Assembly: GCA_934691625.1 (NCBI GenBank)
Contig: CAKUTA010000002.1
Location: 1-64,000, forward strand
Source of the DNA: an uncultured Bacteroidales bacterium
Lineage (GTDB): Bacteria; Bacteroidota; Bacteroidia; Bacteroidales; UBA932
Direction of reading: 5' to 3'
Length of the DNA stretch: 64,000 nucleotides
In this document: in pieces, positions 60,181-64,000 of the stretch
How the letters are laid out: each line of letters starts with the position of its first letter
Position numbering within the stretch: position 1 is the first letter of the stretch
The notes under the pieces: model-generated
The model's database searches: none
The model's input: only the letters and a program-made list of their open reading frames with translations
Told to the model about the DNA's origin: nothing
Position numbers and translations under genes: made by a program

Positions 60181-60810
60181 TTATTTTTTTATCAAAGGCC
60201 CGATAAAATTAGCTGAATCTATCACGACTTCCGTAGTATCCTTGACCACCACCGCGAAATTATTGAAAGGCTTAAGTATTATGGAATTTCGGGCACGCTC
60301 ATCTGAACGCATTCCATATCCCTGCATAAACCCGTCAGGGGAGTACATACGGACATAGCAGTCTGTATATATCTCCTTTTTAGTCCTGTCCCAGTAGATG
60401 GTGTCTGTTTCCATCGTCTGCTGCCTGACAATATTCTTCACTACAACATTTCCGAAAGCCATCCATATTTCTTCGCCTGTATCCTTCATCTTCTCATGGC
60501 TCGCCTCGTCGGAAACTATCGTCGATTCCAGAACCTCATCTTCAGTATAGGCGTACACCCACATTCCTTCAGGAAAATATTCACGCGATACAGTATCATT
60601 ATCAAAACGCTGCATCTGTCCTGTGACGACACGCATCTCGATTTTGCCATTGGTAGTCTGTATCATATTCATGCTGTCAACTGTCTGAAGGGGAGTAATG
60701 GACAGATCCAGCCTGCTCGCCTCCGACAATCTTGATTTACATGAATAAACGATGAAAGCAACCGCTAATGCAGTTGCTGTCATCTTCATGATATTTTCAT
60801 ACTTTTTCAA
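60181..60810 (-). CDS. lptC: LPS export protein LptC
   Basis: 209 residues: an N-terminal hydrophobic segment ending YSCKSR (possible lipobox Cys24, as in other Bacteroidetes LptC), then a beta-jellyroll of OstA/LptC type (GKIEMRVVTGQMQRF, GMWVYAYTED, MAFGNVVVKNIVRQQTMETDTIYWDRTKKEIYTDC with shared pattern 'G.v.v......l.td.l.wd...k.iyt'). Moves lipopolysaccharide from the inner-membrane LptBFG complex to LptA. Lies between the TPR gene (8 bp) and the ppiD-like gene (72 bp). Confidence 0.88.
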   Translation of the reverse strand: MKKYENIMKMTATALAVAFIVYSCKSRLSEASRLDLSITPLQTVDSMNMIQTTNGKIEMRVVTGQMQRFDNDTVSREYFPEGMWVYAYTEDEVLESTIVSDEASHEKMKDTGEEIWMAFGNVVVKNIVRQQTMETDTIYWDRTKKEIYTDCYVRMYSPDGFMQGYGMRSDERARNSIILKPFNNFAVVVKDTTEVVIDSANFIGPLIKK

Positions 60811-60818
60811 GCAGAATA

Positions 60819-62147
60819 CTATTTCTGTGTTCTTACAGTTGTATTTGCAGACATTCCGTTGCAGGATACCCTGTAAGGCTTGCCGTCTGTAAGGTCATAC
60901 ATGAAAGCCTCAGCTGTCTGAGGGAAATAAACCCTGTACTGAGCCATCATCTTGTTGCAGTCCTCAGCCAGCGTAGGATCAGCCTCCTTAGCCTTGGCCA
61001 TATAGTCGTATGCCACCCAGTATGGTGCACGTCTGCTAATTTCATCACCGCCGCAAGATGTTGCTCCCCAGATAGTTCCGATAAGGAAGTAGGCCTTACC
61101 CCTATATGAAGGAGCAAGCTCCATGGATTTTTCAGCAAATTCCAGTGCCTTGGCATTCTTACCATTCTTCACGCAGAATGTAGCAGCCTCATAATTATAG
61201 TCAGCAGCAGTCTCCACGCTGATATCCGGATACTTCAACGACTCTGAAATGTACGTTATAGCCTCATCATAGTTTCCTCTGGCAGCATTAAGCCTGTAAA
61301 GGAAGTAAGCTGACTGGGAAGTAGGCTGAAGCTTGTGAAGCGAAGTAGCAGCCTTGAGATACAGATCATTGTCAGTACAATCGTCAGCTGAACTCATCAT
61401 CTTCACGATATTGGTAACGAGGGCCAGGTCTTCAGGAGCTGCCTCATATCTAGGAGTATAGACTTCGAGAATCTTGTCACAGCTTGCCACCTTGCTGCTT
61501 ATGAACAGGCTCTCCATATCGTCTTTAACCTTCTCAAGCTCTTCCTTGGCATTGGCATCCGCAGGGACAGCGTCCTCGAGATATGCCATATTGTTCTGAT
61601 ATACAGAAATAAGCGCATCGGCGTCCATTTCCTCTTTCTGGTACATCTGAATTGCAGCGTTCAGGTCAATGAGAAGAACTGACGGCTTAGTCTGTTCCTT
61701 GTTTTCAGATATAACCTCATTAAGTCCGGCAAAAAGCTTGTCAGGGTCGTTCTTATAGAAGTTAGCCATATCGAAGCCAAGGTTATTGAGAGCCGCCACC
61801 TTGTACTTAGGATAATACTGTGCACGTGTTCTATGAATGGTGAACAGCGTATCTATAAGGGCATTGCGATAATCTGCATTAGATGCATTCTTGACAATCA
61901 GCTTTCTCACCAGGGATGTACCGTCAATAAGCATCGTCTGGTTTGCCGTAGGAGGGCAGAGTGTATAAGCCTTTCTCCAGTTAGGGGTAGCGGCATCATA
62001 GTTCTTGCTCTTGTAATATTCCTTATAGTAAGACAGATACTTGATACACTCGGCACTATCCGCGCCATACTTTCCCTGCGCAGACATGACATGCCCGCCG
62101 AAAACCATCAAAACCGCCGAAACGACGATAAATCCAATTTTTTTCAT
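60819..62147 (-). CDS. exported TPR-repeat protein
   Basis: 442 residues with a signal peptide (about 1-22, VMSAQ end) and a mostly helical mature part. Tetratricopeptide-like pairs are visible at about 35-70 (LSYYKEYYKSKNYDAATPNWRKAY), 270-300 (SQSAYFLYRLNAARGNYDEAITYISESL), and 310-345 (ADYNYEAATFCVKNGKNAKALEFAEKSMELAPSYRGKAY in part). Conserved in this position in Bacteroidales between coaX and lptC; exact role unknown, presumably envelope assembly. 19 bp from the outer-membrane protein gene and 8 bp before lptC. Confidence 0.82.
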   Translation of the reverse strand: MKKIGFIVVSAVLMVFGGHVMSAQGKYGADSAECIKYLSYYKEYYKSKNYDAATPNWRKAYTLCPPTANQTMLIDGTSLVRKLIVKNASNADYRNALIDTLFTIHRTRAQYYPKYKVAALNNLGFDMANFYKNDPDKLFAGLNEVISENKEQTKPSVLLIDLNAAIQMYQKEEMDADALISVYQNNMAYLEDAVPADANAKEELEKVKDDMESLFISSKVASCDKILEVYTPRYEAAPEDLALVTNIVKMMSSADDCTDNDLYLKAATSLHKLQPTSQSAYFLYRLNAARGNYDEAITYISESLKYPDISVETAADYNYEAATFCVKNGKNAKALEFAEKSMELAPSYRGKAYFLIGTIWGATSCGGDEISRRAPYWVAYDYMAKAKEADPTLAEDCNKMMAQYRVYFPQTAEAFMYDLTDGKPYRVSCNGMSANTTVRTQK

Positions 62148-62166
62148 ATCAATAAATGTTTTTTAA

Positions 62167-63486
62167 TTATTCGTATTTAGGTTTCTGGAACCAGATGTCG
62201 TGAATATTGAATCCTATCACAAACATCGCGTAGCGTTCCCTTATCATATTGTCAGCCTTTGAACCCCGCTGTCCAAGATCCACTCCTATGGAAACTCCGT
62301 TATACCACCTGAACACCGGAAGAGTAATTCCGAGCGTCACTCCGTAAGAGTTTACAGTGTGGCCGTTAAGCTTATAATAGTCCCTGTCGTAATATGCCCC
62401 TGCACGGTACGAGCACCTCCTCATATAATAACGTATATCATTTCTGTTAGGTATGACTTCAAAGCCGGCCCTGAACGACTGGGAGTATGTCGTGGAAAAA
62501 TCAGATGCTCCGATATTGGAGAATCCTGTTGTTGACTCCATGTTTGACTTTCGCCAGTCTGAACGGAGATAATCGAACTCGACTCTCCACTTGTCTCCTT
62601 TTCTCAATGATATTCCGACACCATATTCGCCTGCAATTCTGGCAGCCCTCCCATGCGCAAGCGTATCAATGCTATGATGAAGCGTATCGCTGGTGCTGGA
62701 TATTGATGCATACTTATAATCAGTAACATAACCTCTCAGTCTGGAGGATGTCCTGTATGTGGCTCCGGCTGTAAGATACAGTCCGTTGGACAAAGACTGT
62801 TCATACTGAACCCCCAGCTTTCCGCCGATAGCATGAAGATTCAGAGTGTATCCGCTGTATATATCCCGGTATGACGAGGACTCGAAGTCCATGATAGTGG
62901 ACTTGTCCATATTTCCGAAATAGTACAGGAATTGTGCACCTACAGAAAACTTGTTCCAGAAAGTAGCGCCAGCGCCGAGAAATATCTGGTAAAGGCCGCC
63001 GTTTCCGTATGAACGGTAATTTATGTTACCTGTGCCGGCTATAAGATCCTTATCGGTAATATCATGAGAGAAGTCATAGCCAAGCGAGCTGTACGGAGTG
63101 ATTCCGGCAATAAATGCTGAACTCCTGTACACCGGAACAGTGAACATGAAGTCGTATATATTGAACAGATTGTTCGCAGACTTCACATCTCCCTGCTGAT
63201 ACATCTTGCCTTCGCCTGAGACTCCGAAATCAAGCATGAATGAAAGGGTGTCCCTTGCTGTCACAGCTGCCGGGTTCAGGTAGTTTATCATCCTGTTGTT
63301 CCTCGATGCAATACCCACCCCACCCATGCTCTTGTTATAGGCCGTACCCTGACGGGAGATATCACCTACTCCGAAAATAGAATATGGTGAATACGAACTG
63401 TAAGCTCCATCCTGAGCATGAATAACGTTACAACTCAGAAAGAGCACAATTCCGCAAAGAATATTTCTAATCATCTTTTTTGACAT
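62167..63486 (-). CDS. outer-membrane beta-barrel protein of the coaX-lptC operon
   Basis: About 439 residues: signal peptide (about 1-26, ending IHAQ) followed by SYSPYSIFGVGDISRQGTAYNKSMGGVGIASR, the usual N-terminus of Bacteroidetes FadL/PorV-like barrels, and then alternating strands throughout, ending FVIGFNIHDIW. The start is taken as the ATG at 63486, overlapping the coaX end by 20 bp; an ATG at 63474 is equally open, one at 63498 less likely. Function unknown; the gene is regularly found just after coaX in Bacteroidales. Confidence 0.83.
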   Translation of the reverse strand: MSKKMIRNILCGIVLFLSCNVIHAQDGAYSSYSPYSIFGVGDISRQGTAYNKSMGGVGIASRNNRMINYLNPAAVTARDTLSFMLDFGVSGEGKMYQQGDVKSANNLFNIYDFMFTVPVYRSSAFIAGITPYSSLGYDFSHDITDKDLIAGTGNINYRSYGNGGLYQIFLGAGATFWNKFSVGAQFLYYFGNMDKSTIMDFESSSYRDIYSGYTLNLHAIGGKLGVQYEQSLSNGLYLTAGATYRTSSRLRGYVTDYKYASISSTSDTLHHSIDTLAHGRAARIAGEYGVGISLRKGDKWRVEFDYLRSDWRKSNMESTTGFSNIGASDFSTTYSQSFRAGFEVIPNRNDIRYYMRRCSYRAGAYYDRDYYKLNGHTVNSYGVTLGITLPVFRWYNGVSIGVDLGQRGSKADNMIRERYAMFVIGFNIHDIWFQKPKYE

Positions 63487-64000
63487 ACCCGTCAGCAATT
63501 AAAGCTAAACCTATAAGCACAAGGTTACAAACTACAAATATCGAGTTTTTCATCCGTTTTGCAAAATAATTCGCATCACCGCCTGTGAAAACGATGACAT
63601 TCGACGGATATCTCGACACGTATCCCTCTATTTCAAACATTATGCCCGATATGATTCCTGAAGTGATAGATGTAGTAAATGAATCACCAGGAAATGTCAC
63701 TTCCTGTGGTGTATCCACAAGAGGAAGCGTCCTTGAATATCGGTTGAGAGCCTTGAAGCGGGTACGGCATCCAAGCGATATGTTTCCGCCTGAATATCTC
63801 CCTGCCTCATCCATAAAGTCAATGCTGAAGGTAGTTCCGAAATCCATGACTGTGCATCCGCTACCCTTGAACAGGTGACGAGCCGCGATTATGGACGCGG
63901 CTCGGTCATACGACAGCCATTCAGGAAGTTCATATTTATCAAGAACCTGATGATGAGCGCTGTCGAGAATCATGAGATGTCCACATTCATTGGAATATAC
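63467..64000 (-). CDS. coaX: type III pantothenate kinase, 5' end cut by the window
   Basis: 178 codons visible; the frame runs off the window end without a start (nine codons lie before the first in-window ATG). First step of CoA synthesis, phosphorylating pantothenate; an ASKHA-fold enzyme. Seen: VMDFGTTFSIDF (phosphate-2-type loop, DxGTxxxID), GGNISLGCRTRFKALNRYSRTLPLV (substrate side) and ITSGIISGIMFEIEGY, ending in a stretch VIVFTGGDANYFAKRM (adenosine motif). The missing part should hold the first DIGN phosphate loop. First recognised gene of the envelope operon. Confidence 0.93.
   Translation of the reverse strand, partial: VYSNECGHLMILDSAHHQVLDKYELPEWLSYDRAASIIAARHLFKGSGCTVMDFGTTFSIDFMDEAGRYSGGNISLGCRTRFKALNRYSRTLPLVDTPQEVTFPGDSFTTSITSGIISGIMFEIEGYVSRYPSNVIVFTGGDANYFAKRMKNSIFVVCNLVLIGLALIADGYVKKDD

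Noticed and set aside
1..64000. CRISPR array, prophage, transposase or integrase
   Set aside because: No regularly spaced repeats, no phage structural or Cas genes and no transposase or integrase reading frame were found on either strand.

Overview
The window is from a member of the Bacteroidota, almost certainly order Bacteroidales. Evidence: two SusC/SusD loci, BACON-domain lipoproteins, GH97 and GH36 glycosidases, a CoaX / TPR / LptC / PpiD-type cell-envelope operon, and promoters of the Bacteroidetes type (TTG, 18-20 nt spacer, TAnnTTTG). Classical Shine-Dalgarno sequences are rare. A split transketolase and general gene order fit a gut- or rumen-type Bacteroidales outside Bacteroides itself, but genus cannot be fixed from this sequence alone.

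Layout. 1-9.7 kb: a secreted Ntn amidase, then a plus-strand SusC/SusD locus with two further lipoproteins and a secreted calcineurin-like phosphoesterase. 9.8-12.5 kb: tRNA-Leu(CAA), followed by an AT-rich, gene-poor accessory patch bounded by two copies of the tRNA terminator. The patch holds two small exported proteins, several strong hairpins and a candidate structured RNA with a 45-codon ORF. 12.6-15 kb: GH36 alpha-galactosidase and tRNA-Pro(UGG). 15.2-25.5 kb: a second SusC/SusD locus on the minus strand (phosphoesterase, SusC, SusD, BACON lipoprotein). 25.7-36 kb: housekeeping and regulation (LolD, TrmN6, an ECF sigma / membrane protein / periplasmic sensor trio, split transketolase, TcdA, GH97, MutS). 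36.2-49 kb: glycosyltransferase, YfhO-like protein, an AAA ATPase-DUF4143 gene between direct repeats, folA, thyA, galM, a 181-bp palindromic MITE-like element, a lipoprotein gene with a frameshift-prone homopolymer, a thioredoxin-fold lipoprotein and a Na/Pi cotransporter. 49-57.8 kb: a HExxH surface protease-like protein, YeiH exporter, CpXC protein, galK, a secreted endonuclease/phosphatase-family protein and ychF. 58-64 kb: minus-strand envelope operon coaX (cut by the window end) - outer-membrane protein - TPR - lptC - ppiD-like.

How it fits together. Alpha-galactosidases (GH36 and probably GH97), mutarotase and galactokinase imply use of alpha-galactosides through the Leloir route. The two SusCD loci have no glycoside hydrolase of their own but each has a calcineurin-like phosphoesterase, suggesting phosphate-bearing ligands. 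The most unusual non-coding signals are the RNA near 12.0 kb whose long stem ends on a start codon, the palindromic direct repeats around the AAA/DUF4143 gene, a 69-bp dispersed repeat present at 1.3 and 57.9 kb, the TTAAGAA/TCAAAACA repeat family, and an 8-base homopolymer that breaks a lipoprotein signal peptide.
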